Shown: piece after piece, positions 18,735 to 28,331 of the stretch | Position numbering within the stretch: position 1 is the first letter of the stretch | How the letters are laid out: the number at the start of each line of letters is the position of its first letter | From: Bacillus sp. AFS037270 | Lineage (GTDB): Bacteria > Bacillota > Bacilli > Bacillales_B > DSM-18226 | Assembly (NCBI RefSeq): GCF_002585305.1 | Contig: NZ_NUNF01000041.1 | Coordinates: 29,119 to 93,118, forward strand | Reading direction: 5' to 3' | DNA: 64,000 bases | Notes under the pieces: generated by a model | Seen by the model: only the letters and a program-made list of their open reading frames with translations | Told to the model about the DNA's origin: nothing | Database searches by the model: none | Position numbers and translations under genes: made by a program

Positions 18735-20249
18735 TTATTTTATAAAGTCCAATTGCTTGAGGACTTTAAGATCCATTGTTCTTAGTCCTTCAGCAGCTTT
18801 TTCAATATCTTTTGAGAATATGCGGTCCTTTTTAATAGAAGGAACCATTTCTCTTCCTTTTTCATAAAGCAGCTTTGTTTGGCACGCCATTTTTTCAACA
18901 CCGCGGTATTCAACGGCTTGCATCGCACAAATCAACTCAATAGCCAGGACTCTTCTAGTATTCTGAATAATTTGATGTGCATGCCTTGAAGCGATCGTTC
19001 CCATGCTCACATGATCTTCTTGATTGGCAGAAGATGGAATTGAATCAACACTTGCAGGATGCGCCAGCGTTTTGTTTTCTGATACTAAAGAAGCGGCAAC
19101 ATATTGCATAATCATAGCACCTGATTGCAGGCCTGGCTCTGGGCTTAAAAATGGCGGTAAATCATTTAATTGTGGATTGACCAACCGTTCAATCCGTCTT
19201 TCAGAAATATTTGCCATTTCTGCAACGGCAATCTTCATAAAATCCATTGCAAAAGCAATCGGCTGGCCATGGAAGTTACCGCCAGATATTACTTTTTCAC
19301 CGTCATCAAAAATTAATGGATTATCTGTTGCTGCGTTCATCTCGATTTCCAGTTTTTCTTTAACATAATCAAGTGCTTGCCATGTAGCACCATGAACTTG
19401 CGGGATGCAGCGGAGAGAATAAGCATCCTGTACTCGCAATTCCCCTTGCTGCGATGTCAATGAACTATCGCTTAAATACCCGCGAATACGTGCTGCTGTA
19501 TCAATTTGCTGTTGATAGCCCCTTGCTATATGAACCTCTTCAGCAAAGGCATCAATAATCCCATTTAATCCTTCAATCGTCATGGAGGAAATTAATTCAC
19601 TTTGGAACGCAAGTTGTTCCGCCTCAAGATAGCCGACAACTCCCATGGCTGTCATTGCCTGGGTTCCATTAATCAGAGCGAGGCCTTCCTTTGCTTCAAG
19701 TATAACCGGGAAAATTCCTTCTTGCTGAAAAGCTTCAAGTGAAGGTAGTCGATTTCCCTTGTAGAATACTTCGCCTTCGCCGATTAGCACTAACGCTAAA
19801 TGTGAAAGCGGTGCCAAATCTCCGCTTGCACCAAGAGAACCTTGCTGCGGAATGACAGGGATAATATCTTTGTTTACCAAATCTATTAATCTTTCGATAA
19901 CAAGCGGTCTAATTCCGGAATAGCCTTTTAAAAGGGCATTCGCACGTAACAGAACCATTGCTTTTGCGACAACTTCGGGGAACGGATCACCTACTCCACA
20001 TGCGTGCGAGCGAATTAAATTAAGCTGAAGATCCTGAACATATTCTTTATTAATGAGAACATCACTAAATTTACCAAACCCTGTGGTAATCCCATAGACG
20101 ACTCTGGATTCTGAAACGATTTTTTCTACTGCTTCCCGGCTTTTTGCGGCAGCTTTCATACTCTTTTCTGAAGCGCTGATCTTTTGCTTTCCGTATAAAA
20201 CTTCCTTCATTTGTTCAAGTGTTAAACTTTGCCCTGTCAATGTAATCAT
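18735..20249 (-). CDS. hutH: Histidine ammonia-lyase
   Basis: 504 residues. Converts histidine to urocanate and ammonia. The self-made MIO cofactor triad A141-S142-G143 lies in [45 protein letters not shown] and NQEDHVSMG are the expected active-site segments. ATG 20249 follows GAGGAGAG. Transcribed away from the regulator gene; the other hut enzymes lie on the opposite strand beyond the regulator. Confidence 0.97.
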   Translation of the reverse strand: MITLTGQSLTLEQMKEVLYGKQKISASEKSMKAAAKSREAVEKIVSESRVVYGITTGFGKFSDVLINKEYVQDLQLNLIRSHACGVGDPFPEVVAKAMVLLRANALLKGYSGIRPLVIERLIDLVNKDIIPVIPQQGSLGASGDLAPLSHLALVLIGEGEVFYKGNRLPSLEAFQQEGIFPVILEAKEGLALINGTQAMTAMGVVGYLEAEQLAFQSELISSMTIEGLNGIIDAFAEEVHIARGYQQQIDTAARIRGYLSDSSLTSQQGELRVQDAYSLRCIPQVHGATWQALDYVKEKLEIEMNAATDNPLIFDDGEKVISGGNFHGQPIAFAMDFMKIAVAEMANISERRIERLVNPQLNDLPPFLSPEPGLQSGAMIMQYVAASLVSENKTLAHPASVDSIPSSANQEDHVSMGTIASRHAHQIIQNTRRVLAIELICAMQAVEYRGVEKMACQTKLLYEKGREMVPSIKKDRIFSKDIEKAAEGLRTMDLKVLKQLDFIK

Positions 20250-20263
20250 TTTTTTCTCTCCTC

Positions 20264-20501
20264 TATCACTTTAGTAGAATAAAGAAAGAGGCTGGATTCC
20301 GATTTTTTTAAAATTGGAGTCCAGCCTCTTTTAAATCATTGATTAAATTTTTTTGTGTTTTTTTACGCAGCCTCTGTTTCATCGGTTTTCCACCCCTTCC
20401 TATTGTTAATCCTATTGCTATGAAAATAATTCTATTTTGCAGCATCTATATTTGTCAATATATTTTTCTGAATTTTAGCGCAATATCACTTTAGCACAAT
20501 A
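20264..20501. promoter_or_regulatory. Repeated motifs in the hutH-regulator divergent region
   Basis: TATCACTTTAG occurs at 20264-20274 and again at 20484-20494. TTTAGCRCAATA occurs at 20474-20485 and 20490-20501, a 16-bp tandem direct repeat. Direct repeats of this kind suit an AraC-type activator such as the neighbouring gene product. Inference only. Confidence 0.4.
20287..20329 (-). terminator. Terminator-like hairpin in the hutH leader (possible attenuator)
   Basis: Fourteen-base arms (AGAGGCTGGATTCC with one mismatch) 38 bp before the hutH start. On the minus strand it is followed by TTTCTTTATT. It could attenuate hutH, or simply end readthrough transcripts; on the plus strand it is followed by TTTT. 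Confidence 0.5.
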
Positions 20502-20594
20502 ATAAATGAAAGAAACCAAACCTGCCAATTAAATTAATTTTGATTCAGACAATCAATATTTTAGTGTATACTCTCAAATGAGGAGTGATGGAAC

Positions 20595-22115
20595 ATGGAA
20601 GGAAAATGGCTGATTGCTGACCGAGATTTAAACGAACGAGAAGGATTAAAATGGCTGTTAAAAACATCTTCCATTCCTGTTGCTAACATATTTTTAGCCT
20701 CTGATTTTTCGGAGTTTATCATGTTGTTTGAACAAAAAAACCCTGATATTGTCTTAATGGAACTCGATATGATTGCAAAAGAGCAATGGTCAACTTTCCG
20801 TGAATTGATTCAGATTTATGGCCCTATCTTGCTGCTGACCAGTGCAGAAGCAACATTTGAAAAAGCCAGATTAGCCATTGACCTGCAGGCATTGGACTTA
20901 ATGATTAAGCCTTTTTCAACAACCAAGGTTAAAACAGCTTACCAATCGGCAGCAAGGCAATTTGCCAAAAATAATCATGAACATGGAAATTTACACACAA
21001 ATTCCAATAAAGACATAACATATGAATCTTTATTTATCTCTTCTCATTCAACTAATAACGAGAATTTTAAACTAGCTGCATTTCAATCTGAAAATAAAGA
21101 TAAGGTTGGAATACTCTATTCCTTTTTAGCTGAATACCCATTTAAAGACTTACACGGTGTTTTCGCTTTAAGTGATCTGGTCATCCTTTTGTTCAAGGAA
21201 AAATGCCTTGACTTAAAAGAACAATGCCAAAAAGCAATTAGAAAGTGGGAAGAGGATTTTTCTGAATCACTGGCAATTGTGATCGATACAGGAAAATCCT
21301 TAGGTCTGACTCTCCATGAGAAGTATCTCCAAACTAGGAAAATGTTGGAATTCACCTATTATAAAGGGTACCGGCAGGTCTTTGAATTTGACTATTCTTC
21401 AGATTGGGCGCATATTGATCCATTTTTAACACCTCCGGAACAAAGGGATTGGATTGACATGCTTTCAAACCTGCAGTTAGATAAAATTAAAAAATGGCTT
21501 TATGATGAATTTTTACAGCTTAAAGATTCGTTCCCCGATCCGGGATTAGTTAGGATTCGGCTTACAAGTATCCTTGCTCAAATAAGAAGATTTATGAGAA
21601 CGAACAATTTGATTGCGGACGAAATTTATGAATGGGAATATCGGTATATTTTCAATTCGATTTTGTATGATGCTGTTCTTTACCGCACAGTCCAAAATCT
21701 GATTCTATTTATTCAAAAGATAGTTTCCGGGGCAGAGGCGAATTCCAGAAATTATAAACAGGATCCGATTGAGCGCGGCATATCGTTTATGGAAACAAAT
21801 TTTGCTCAAGTTGATTTGAAGCTTGATGATGTTGCAAAATATGTGGATAGAAATTCATCCTATTTCAGTCATATGCTGATTTCAAAAACGGGCAAAGGGT
21901 ATACTGAGATCCTATCGGGGATGAGGATGAAAGAAGCGAAACGGTTATTAACCGAAACAAGCAAGCCTATTAAAGAAATTTCGCTTCTCGTTGGCTACCA
22001 TAATGCCAACTATTTTAGCAGGAGCTTTAAAGAAATGAACGGAATGTCTCCAAAAGAATTCAGATTAACAAACGCACAGCAAATAAAAGGAGAAATGACT
22101 CAGTCACAGGACTGA
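20595..22115 (+). CDS. Response-regulator-like AraC-family regulator of the hut genes (predicted)
   Basis: 506 residues. N-terminal receiver fold (1-120) has D9/D11 and K105 (MIKPF) but Glu (E56, in DIVLMELDM) where the phospho-accepting Asp normally sits. A middle region (about 150-380) resembles the YesN-type linker. The C-terminal ~100 residues are an AraC double HTH (LDDVAKYVDRNSSYFSHML ... IKEISLLVGYHNANYFSRSFKE). No histidine kinase gene is adjacent. Divergent from hutH and upstream of hutUIG. Inference: a phosphorylation-independent hut activator; B. subtilis uses the unrelated HutP instead. Confidence 0.8.
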   Translation: MEGKWLIADRDLNEREGLKWLLKTSSIPVANIFLASDFSEFIMLFEQKNPDIVLMELDMIAKEQWSTFRELIQIYGPILLLTSAEATFEKARLAIDLQALDLMIKPFSTTKVKTAYQSAARQFAKNNHEHGNLHTNSNKDITYESLFISSHSTNNENFKLAAFQSENKDKVGILYSFLAEYPFKDLHGVFALSDLVILLFKEKCLDLKEQCQKAIRKWEEDFSESLAIVIDTGKSLGLTLHEKYLQTRKMLEFTYYKGYRQVFEFDYSSDWAHIDPFLTPPEQRDWIDMLSNLQLDKIKKWLYDEFLQLKDSFPDPGLVRIRLTSILAQIRRFMRTNNLIADEIYEWEYRYIFNSILYDAVLYRTVQNLILFIQKIVSGAEANSRNYKQDPIERGISFMETNFAQVDLKLDDVAKYVDRNSSYFSHMLISKTGKGYTEILSGMRMKEAKRLLTETSKPIKEISLLVGYHNANYFSRSFKEMNGMSPKEFRLTNAQQIKGEMTQSQD

Positions 22116-22127
22116 GTCATTTTTTTG
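22095..22127 (+). terminator. Terminator overlapping the end of the AraC-type gene
   Basis: ATGACTCAGTC/GACTGAGTCAT stem, 4-base loop, then TTTTTT. It begins before the stop codon. Confidence 0.85.
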
Positions 22128-22311
22128 ATAAAAAAACTAAAGAAAATGCTAATTTTCTAATAAAATCATCTTTTTTACCATTCTTATTTATAGGATAATC
22201 ATCATTTTTAAAAAAAATTATCACTTTTCTATTCTCAGGATGATTTATTTAAAAAGACTGACATTTTAGAATTGCAAGTATAGAAAACTTAATTCTAGGA
22301 GAGTGAATTTT

Positions 22312-23985
22312 ATGGAAACGAATACAGCTGGAAAGAGACTAATTAAAAATTACAAAGGGTCTGAATTACATGCTAAGGGCTGGATCCAGGAGGCAGCCCT
22401 TCGTATGCTGTTAAATAACCTTGATCAAGAAGTTGCCGAAAGACCGGAAGACTTAGTGGTTTACGGTGGGATTGGCAAGGCAGCTCGTAACTGGGAGTCT
22501 TTTGATGCAATTGTTAAATCGCTTTTAGAATTAGAAGAAAATGAAACGCTCCTAATTCAATCTGGTAAACCAGTAGCTATTTGGAAATCTCACAAGGACG
22601 CACCACGTGTATTACTTGCTAACTCAAACTTAGTTCCTGCATGGGCGAATTGGGAGCATTTCCACGAGCTTGATAAAAAAGGCCTAATGATGTACGGACA
22701 AATGACTGCTGGAAGCTGGATTTATATCGGAAGCCAGGGGATTGTCCAGGGGACGTACGAAACATTTGCTGAGCTTGCTCGACAGGAATTTGGCGGATCA
22801 TTAAAACATACCGTTACATTAACTGCGGGACTGGGCGGAATGGGCGGTGCCCAACCTTTAGCGGTAACCATGAATGATGGTGTATGTATTGCGATTGATG
22901 TAGATGAAACAAGAATCGATCGCAGGATTGAAACTCGCTATCTTGATGTAAAAACACATAATTTAGATGAAGCGCTTAAATGGGCCTTTGAGGCAAAAAA
23001 AGAAGGAAAAGGATTATCTATTGGTCTATTAGGGAACGCAGCTGAAATTTTACCACTCATGATCGAAAGGGGATTCAACCCTGATGTATTAACAGACCAG
23101 ACTTCTGCTCACGATCCGTTGAATGGATATGTACCAGCAGGCTATTCTTTGGAGGAAGCTGCAGAATTAAGAAAAGCAGATCCTGTTAGGTACGTACAAC
23201 TTTCAAAACAAAGCATGGCAGCACATGTAAAAGCGATGTTAACCATGCAACAAAAAGGCGCCGTCACATTTGACTATGGTAACAACATCCGTCAGGTCGC
23301 TATGGATGAAGGTGTAGTAAATGCCTTTGATTTCCCTGGCTTCGTTCCAGCGTATATTCGTCCATTGTTCTGTGAAGGGAAAGGTCCATTCCGTTGGGCT
23401 GCCTTATCGGGAGACCCTGAAGATATCCGTAAAATTGATGAAGCTTTACTTCGAGAGTTTAAAGATGATGAGCATCTTTGTAAATGGGTAAAAATGGCAC
23501 AGGAAAGAATCGCGTTCCAAGGACTTCCTGCCCGTATTTGCTGGTTAGGATATGGGGACCGTGCCCGCTTCGGCAAAGTTATTAACGATATGGTTGCTTC
23601 AAGAGAGGTTTCCGCGCCAATTGTTATCGGACGTGATCACCTGGATGCAGGCTCTGTTGCCTCACCAAACCGTGAAACCGAAGCAATGAAAGATGGCAGT
23701 GATGCAGTTTCCGACTGGCCGATCCTCAATGCAATGATCAATGCTGTCGGCGGCGCCAGCTGGGTTTCTCTTCACCACGGCGGAGGCGTAGGTATGGGTT
23801 ATTCTCAACACTCCGGTATGGTAATTGTAGCCGATGGCACAAAAGAAGCTGAAATCCGCTTGCAAAGAGTACTAACTACTGACCCGGGAATGGGCGTTGT
23901 TCGTCACGCAGATGCAGGTTATGAGTTAGCAATCAAAACCGCAAAAGAAAAAGGCATCAAAATGCCAATGCTGCCACAAGATTAA
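22312..23985 (+). CDS. hutU: Urocanate hydratase
   Basis: 557 residues from ATG 22312 (GTG 22303 overlaps the GGAGAG site). Second step of histidine breakdown; binds NAD+ tightly. Seen: [34 protein letters not shown], the NAD-binding [16 protein letters not shown], and the active-site region [10 protein letters not shown] with the conserved Cys. The 190-bp upstream gap contains two related motifs, AGGATAATCATC and AGGATGATTTA, as possible regulator sites. Followed 21 bases later by hutI. Confidence 0.97.
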   Translation: METNTAGKRLIKNYKGSELHAKGWIQEAALRMLLNNLDQEVAERPEDLVVYGGIGKAARNWESFDAIVKSLLELEENETLLIQSGKPVAIWKSHKDAPRVLLANSNLVPAWANWEHFHELDKKGLMMYGQMTAGSWIYIGSQGIVQGTYETFAELARQEFGGSLKHTVTLTAGLGGMGGAQPLAVTMNDGVCIAIDVDETRIDRRIETRYLDVKTHNLDEALKWAFEAKKEGKGLSIGLLGNAAEILPLMIERGFNPDVLTDQTSAHDPLNGYVPAGYSLEEAAELRKADPVRYVQLSKQSMAAHVKAMLTMQQKGAVTFDYGNNIRQVAMDEGVVNAFDFPGFVPAYIRPLFCEGKGPFRWAALSGDPEDIRKIDEALLREFKDDEHLCKWVKMAQERIAFQGLPARICWLGYGDRARFGKVINDMVASREVSAPIVIGRDHLDAGSVASPNRETEAMKDGSDAVSDWPILNAMINAVGGASWVSLHHGGGVGMGYSQHSGMVIVADGTKEAEIRLQRVLTTDPGMGVVRHADAGYELAIKTAKEKGIKMPMLPQD

Positions 23986-24006
23986 AATGGAGAGGATGAG
24001 AAGCAA

Positions 24007-25302
24007 ATGACTGCACTTTTTATTAGAAATGCTTCTCAGCTCGTTACTTTACAGGGGAACTCTCATGCTCCCCGTGTAAAGGAAGCGATGTCTGAGCTTA
24101 CCATAATTGAGAATGGAAGTGTTTGGATCGAAAACGGTATGATCCATGCTGTTGGCAAAGATGAAGATCTTGTTGCAAAGTATAAAGGGCGTCTACATGA
24201 AGCACAAATAATCGATGCAAGCGGAAAACTCGTGACACCAGGACTTGTCGATCCACATACACATCTCGTTTTTGCGGGTAGCAGGGAAAGTGAGTTTAAT
24301 ATGCGGCTCGAAGGTGCTACCTATATGGAAATCATGAATGGCGGCGGCGGAATCCACGCAACAACTATAGCAACCAAGGCCGCAACTAAAGATGAACTTT
24401 TTAATGAAAGCTATGAACGATTAAATCAATTTCTTCTTCATGGTGTGACAACCGTTGAAGCGAAAAGCGGCTACGGGATGGAGTGGGAAACTGAATTGAA
24501 GCAGCTTGAGGTAGCGAAGGAACTTAATGAGAGGCATGTCATTGATGTGGTTCCAACCTTTATGGGTGCTCATGCTGTACCTAGAGAATATAAAGAAAAT
24601 CCCGAGGCGTTCATCGATCTTCTTATTAAAGTAATGATTCCAAAGGTAGCGCAACTCGGCTTGGCGGAATTTAATGATGTTTTCTGTGAACATGGAGTTT
24701 TCACACCGGAGCAATCCAAACGAATTCTTGAAGCTGGAAAAATTTACGGCTTGATTCCAAAAATCCATGCCGATGAAATTGAGCCATATCAAGGTGCGGA
24801 ACTTGCTGCAGAAATTGGCGCCATTTCAGCTGACCACCTCTTAAAAGCTTCTGAACAGGGTATGAAGGCAATGGCTGAAAAAGGTGTTGTCGCCGTACTG
24901 CTCCCTGGAACAGCTTATTTCTTAATGGCTGAGTCCGCAAATGGAAGAAAAATGATTGATTTAGGAGTACCAGTGGCACTTTCCACCGATTGTAACCCAG
25001 GTTCATCCCCAACAGTATCTCTGCCATTTATAATGAATCTAGGCTGTATGAAGATGAACATGACTCCTGCGGAAGTGATCACGGCGGCAACCATTAATGC
25101 AGCACATGCAATCAACCGCGGTAAAGAGATTGGCAGTTTAGAAGTTGGTAAAAAGGGTGACATAACCATTTTTAATGTTGGAAATTATATGAAGCTTCAA
25201 TATTACTATGGCGTGAATCATACCGATACCGTTGTGAAAAACGGTAAAGTGGTTGTGAGAGGAGGAAAATTAATTGAAGAGCTTTCTATTTCCAAAAATT
25301 AA
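24007..25302 (+). CDS. hutI: Imidazolonepropionase
   Basis: 431 residues, amidohydrolase superfamily. Opens the imidazolone ring to give formiminoglutamate. Seen: VDPHTHLVFAG with metal-binding His residues, the GGGGIHATT loop, VDVVPTFMGAHAVP and the Asp ligand in ALSTDCNPGSSP. The stop lies 29 bases inside the next gene, so hutI and hutG are translationally coupled. Confidence 0.96.
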   Translation: MTALFIRNASQLVTLQGNSHAPRVKEAMSELTIIENGSVWIENGMIHAVGKDEDLVAKYKGRLHEAQIIDASGKLVTPGLVDPHTHLVFAGSRESEFNMRLEGATYMEIMNGGGGIHATTIATKAATKDELFNESYERLNQFLLHGVTTVEAKSGYGMEWETELKQLEVAKELNERHVIDVVPTFMGAHAVPREYKENPEAFIDLLIKVMIPKVAQLGLAEFNDVFCEHGVFTPEQSKRILEAGKIYGLIPKIHADEIEPYQGAELAAEIGAISADHLLKASEQGMKAMAEKGVVAVLLPGTAYFLMAESANGRKMIDLGVPVALSTDCNPGSSPTVSLPFIMNLGCMKMNMTPAEVITAATINAAHAINRGKEIGSLEVGKKGDITIFNVGNYMKLQYYYGVNHTDTVVKNGKVVVRGGKLIEELSISKN

Positions 25303-26266
25303 TCCTCCCAATTTTACATGGGTAATGCCGGAATCTGGTGTTGTCTCAAAGGTTCATGAATGGATTCAGTCTATAACAAAAGAAAAGGATTCCGAGAAAA
25401 GTAAGGCCACTGACTTCGTTGTAGTCGGCGTCCCGCTTTCACGATCATCCATCAGTGCATCAGGTGCATCTGAATTTCCAGACTTTTTCAGACGTGCCTG
25501 GAAAGGTTTCTCTACGTATAATCTTGATGAGGATATTGACTTATCTGATAGGACTGCAATTGATGTCGGGGATGTTCCGATGCATGTAACTGACATTAAA
25601 AAATGCCATGAAAATATCATCGAGGCATCTGCCGCCCTTCATAACCATTTCCAAACATCAGTGATTTGCGCGATTGGAGGGGACCATTCGATTACGGCAA
25701 TGATGGTAAAAGGACTTCATCAGGCAAGGCCAAATGAAAAAATTGGTATCGTGCAGTTTGATACACACTTTGATCTAAGGGATATGACAGATAACGGGCC
25801 TTCCAATGGTACACCGATGCGAAATTTGATTGAAAGTGGCGTCGTCCGTGGCAGCGATTTGTACAATATCGGTCTTCATGGATTTTTTAATACAAAGGAC
25901 CTAAAAAAATATGCCGATGAACACGCTGTTAACTATATAACACTTGGCAATGCAAGAAAGAAAGGTATTAAAGAAACTGTTCTCCAAAGTTTAGAAGAGT
26001 TAGCTTCAAAAGTTGATACTATCTATTTAACTGTTGATATGGATGTACTTGATATTGCTTATGCTCCAGGGGTGCCGGCCTCAACGCCGGGAGGCATGAC
26101 AACAACAGAACTGCTGGAAGGAGTACTAGCAGCGGGGTGCCATCCAAAGGTAAATGCAATGGACATCGTCTGTCTGGATCCACTAAAGGATTCTCAAGTA
26201 CAGCCAACAGTTAAACTTGGTACGCATGTATTTTTAACCTTTCTTACCGGCGTAATGCTGCGGTAA
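25274..26266 (+). CDS. hutG: Formimidoylglutamase
   Basis: 330 residues, ureohydrolase (arginase/agmatinase) fold. Last step: formiminoglutamate to glutamate and formamide. Mn-binding motifs GGDHS, DTHFD and DMDVLDIAYAPG are intact. TTG start at 25274 with GAGGAGG at 25259, inside hutI. Ends the hut operon; a terminator follows at once. Confidence 0.95.
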   Translation: MKSFLFPKINPPNFTWVMPESGVVSKVHEWIQSITKEKDSEKSKATDFVVVGVPLSRSSISASGASEFPDFFRRAWKGFSTYNLDEDIDLSDRTAIDVGDVPMHVTDIKKCHENIIEASAALHNHFQTSVICAIGGDHSITAMMVKGLHQARPNEKIGIVQFDTHFDLRDMTDNGPSNGTPMRNLIESGVVRGSDLYNIGLHGFFNTKDLKKYADEHAVNYITLGNARKKGIKETVLQSLEELASKVDTIYLTVDMDVLDIAYAPGVPASTPGGMTTTELLEGVLAAGCHPKVNAMDIVCLDPLKDSQVQPTVKLGTHVFLTFLTGVMLR

Positions 26267-26276
26267 GGATAATTGG

Positions 26277-26304
26277 AAAGGATGTTTGTTCTTCATCCTT
26301 TTTG
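26277..26304 (+). terminator. Terminator of the hutUIG operon
   Basis: AAAGGATG/CATCCTTT stem followed by TTT. Confidence 0.7.
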
Positions 26305-26340
26305 CGCTTAAGCAAATATAAGTGATTGTTACCAGGGGGG

Positions 26341-26548
26341 ATGGTAATGGAAACTCAACTAGTTGAAAAAGTAGTACAACAAAAGGAATGCAATAGCAAT
26401 AAAGAATATCAAGTTTGGATCATCACTGCCTAATCAAAGAAATCTATCAAAAATGTATGAATATGACACTAAAAAAGAAGCAAAGGAAGCATTTGATAAA
26501 CTTCACGGATGTAAAATTCTCATGGAAATTAAGTATTTTGATTTTTGA
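26341..26548 (+). pseudogene. Small unknown ORF broken by a frameshift
   Basis: ATG 26341 after GGGGGG opens a frame (METQLVEKVVQQKECNSNKEYQVW) that stops at 26433. The +1 frame then continues as MYEYDTKKEAKEAFDKLHGCKILMEIKYFDF to the stop at 26548. Together they look like one protein of about 68 residues with a single frameshift near 26410. Not a family I can name. Confidence 0.45.
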
Positions 26549-26616
26549 CCATATTTTGAGGGGGATTTCTGTGAATTTTAGTAATTGATGAATCGTGAAA
26601 ATATATCCACCTAGTT

Positions 26617-26752
26617 TGCTGTGCCTGTCAAGGATGAAGAGAGCAGCTTAGGCTTCTGTGCGATTGGCTTTCACCAGATTGTCCCGATGATCACGGAGAC
26701 CGAACGGATTTTTCTTGAGTTTGGCAAAGACATTGCCGTGGTCATGAATTAA
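26617..26752 (+). pseudogene. Unidentified coding fragment abutting repeat copy 2
   Basis: About 130 bp with visibly higher GC than its surroundings. Plus strand reads FAVPVKDEESSLGFCAIGF and onward to IAVVMN-stop; the minus strand is also open. It ends at the repeat junction. Origin and coding strand are unresolved. Confidence 0.3.
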
Positions 26753-26893
26753 GAAATCAATTAATGAGCACAGAGTCAACAGATGAAGTGCGTGCATTGC
26801 TCGAAAACTTTGGGTCAAAGAATCTTGATGGAATGGGGGAACAGTAAAAGTGTCCCAATTCAAGGTAAAAGCGAAGTAGGACGTTATACTGGT

Positions 26894-27005
26894 GTGCCCC
26901 CCAAAAGGTTAGAGTTTATACTAAGCAGTTAATTGGCTGGTGTAAAGGCGGTATTGAACCGGACTCATTCTCGCCAATTTTTGCTTTATATGTTTGTTAA
27001 TACAA
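26894..27005 (-). pseudogene. IS3-family transposase C-terminus and end, remnant (copy 2)
   Basis: Same minus-strand OrfB tail as at 15707-15818, stop at 26921-26923, followed by the GTGTGCCCCCCAAAA element end. Several substitutions relative to copy 1. Confidence 0.65.
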
Positions 27006-27051
27006 GTAAAAAACAAAGCTAAAATGGTGTCTTAAATGAAATATTGCTATA

Positions 27052-27086
27052 GGAATAAGGTGATACTGATTCCGTTAGTTTTTTTT
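27052..27086 (+). terminator. Terminator hairpin inside repeat copy 2
   Basis: GGAATAAG/CTGATTCC arms with one mismatch, then GTTAGTTTTTTTT. Confidence 0.5.
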
Positions 27087-27120
27087 GTAAAATCACCAAC
27101 ATCCCTTGTGTTGTCAATTA

Positions 27121-27180
27121 CAGTCCACACATGTGGAGTGTGTAGCAATAATTATAAGTTCGAAACAAAAACAAGCCTAA
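27121..27180 (+). pseudogene. Second rRNA methyltransferase-like tail
   Basis: Twenty codons with stop reading QSTHVECVAIIISSKQKQA, matching the length of the tail at 15938 but with a different end. The stop is built into the following terminator stem. Confidence 0.35.
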
Positions 27181-27208
27181 TCTATACATGATTGGGCTAT
27201 TTTTTTTA
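27174..27208 (+). terminator. Terminator before the ribose operon
   Basis: AGCCTAATC/GATTGGGCT stem with one G-U pair, then TATTTTTTTT. Confidence 0.75.
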
Positions 27209-27310
27209 TATCATATCCGTGGAACAAATCTGTGAAAAAAGAATTGTTGAGGGCAGCACTGTGACATTATATTTATTGCATAAAAAAATAATATGTGTTA
27301 ATCTTTTTGC

Positions 27311-27322
27311 GTAATCGATTAC
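27311..27322 (+). promoter_or_regulatory. RbsR operator candidate
   Basis: GTAATCGATTAC, a perfect 12-bp palindrome with the central CG of LacI-family operators, 20 bp before rbsR. Probably autoregulation of the rbs operon. Confidence 0.65.
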
Positions 27323-27341
27323 ATATTAGAGGTGAAACAAA

Positions 27342-28331
27342 ATGGCTACAATACGGGATGTTGCAAAAAAAGCAGGAGTATCTGTAGCAACAGTTTCCAG
27401 AGCATTAAATGATAATGGATATGTTCATGAAGATACTAGAAAGCTAGTAGAAGGAGCGATTAAAGAATTAAATTATAAGCCAAATGAAGTGGCAAGGTCT
27501 TTATATAAAAAAAAATCAAGGTTAATTGGTTTATTGCTTCCGGATATTCGAAATCCATTTTTTCCTGAGTTAGCACGGGGTGTTGAAGATGAGATGCAGG
27601 AGCATGGTCTACGGCTGATTATTGGAAATGCGGATGAGAAACCAGAAAAAGAAATTGATTATATTGAAACTTTTAAACAAAACAATGTAATCGGTATCAT
27701 CTCAGCGACGAATCAAACAGAAATAAGCCACTATGAAAATTTAACCTTCCCAGTAGTATTTCTCGACCGGACATCCAATCAACATCCCTCTGTTTATGCG
27801 GATGGATTGGCTGGTGGAAAAATGGCAGCAAAAGAAATCATTAGAAGGGGAAGTAAGCGGATTACTCTGCTTAAAGGACCGATGGAATTAAGGACAGCTC
27901 AGGATCGATTTAAAGGGGCAATAGATGAGCTTTGTATTTCTAATGTAGATTTTAATGTAATGACCACTGCATCGTTTACTTTTGCTGATGCTGAAAAAAC
28001 AGCCCGAGAATTATTTGAAAAATTTCCTGAAACAGATGGAGTGATTGCCGGTAATGATCTTGGTGCTGCAGCAATTTTGCATGAAGCATTAAGAAGAGGC
28101 ATTTTAATTCCAGATGATGTGCAAATTATTGGCTATGATGATATACCGCTAAGCAGTTTACTTTTTCCACCTTTGTCAACGATTAGGCAGCCAGCGTATG
28201 ATATGGGAAGAGAAGCAGCAAAACTATTAATTGAAATTATTGATAATGAGTTAATAGATCATAAAAATATTCAATTGCCCGTTACATTTATTGACAGGCA
28301 AACAACTAGAAAGGTTGAGGACATTGGCTAA
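27342..28331 (+). CDS. rbsR: LacI-family ribose operon repressor
   Basis: 329 residues. N-terminal LacI HTH (IRDVAKKAGVSVATVSRAL), hinge NYKPNEVARSL, then a periplasmic-binding-protein-like effector domain (IGLLLPDIRNPFFPE ... IIGYDDIPLSSLLFPPLSTI). First gene of rbsRKDACB, as in Bacillus. GAGGTG precedes ATG. The palindrome at 27311 is the likely operator. Confidence 0.94.
   Translation: MATIRDVAKKAGVSVATVSRALNDNGYVHEDTRKLVEGAIKELNYKPNEVARSLYKKKSRLIGLLLPDIRNPFFPELARGVEDEMQEHGLRLIIGNADEKPEKEIDYIETFKQNNVIGIISATNQTEISHYENLTFPVVFLDRTSNQHPSVYADGLAGGKMAAKEIIRRGSKRITLLKGPMELRTAQDRFKGAIDELCISNVDFNVMTTASFTFADAEKTARELFEKFPETDGVIAGNDLGAAAILHEALRRGILIPDDVQIIGYDDIPLSSLLFPPLSTIRQPAYDMGREAAKLLIEIIDNELIDHKNIQLPVTFIDRQTTRKVEDIG

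Larger units (their letters stand above)
26745..27141 (+). repeat. 0.4 kb direct repeat, copy 2 (dus tail, IS3 end, terminator)
   Basis: Second copy of 15559-15959. It contains only the last 34 codons of dus (frame intact to the stop at 26847), not the gene, so this is the derived copy. One dus codon differs (Glu for Asp). Confidence 0.9.

Noticed and set aside
26648..26863. Minus-strand ORF across the repeat junction
   Set aside because: Half of it is antisense to the duplicated dus tail. The remaining part (NVFAKLKKNPFGLRDHRD) looks protein-like but could not be assigned, so it is mentioned only with the orphan fragment.
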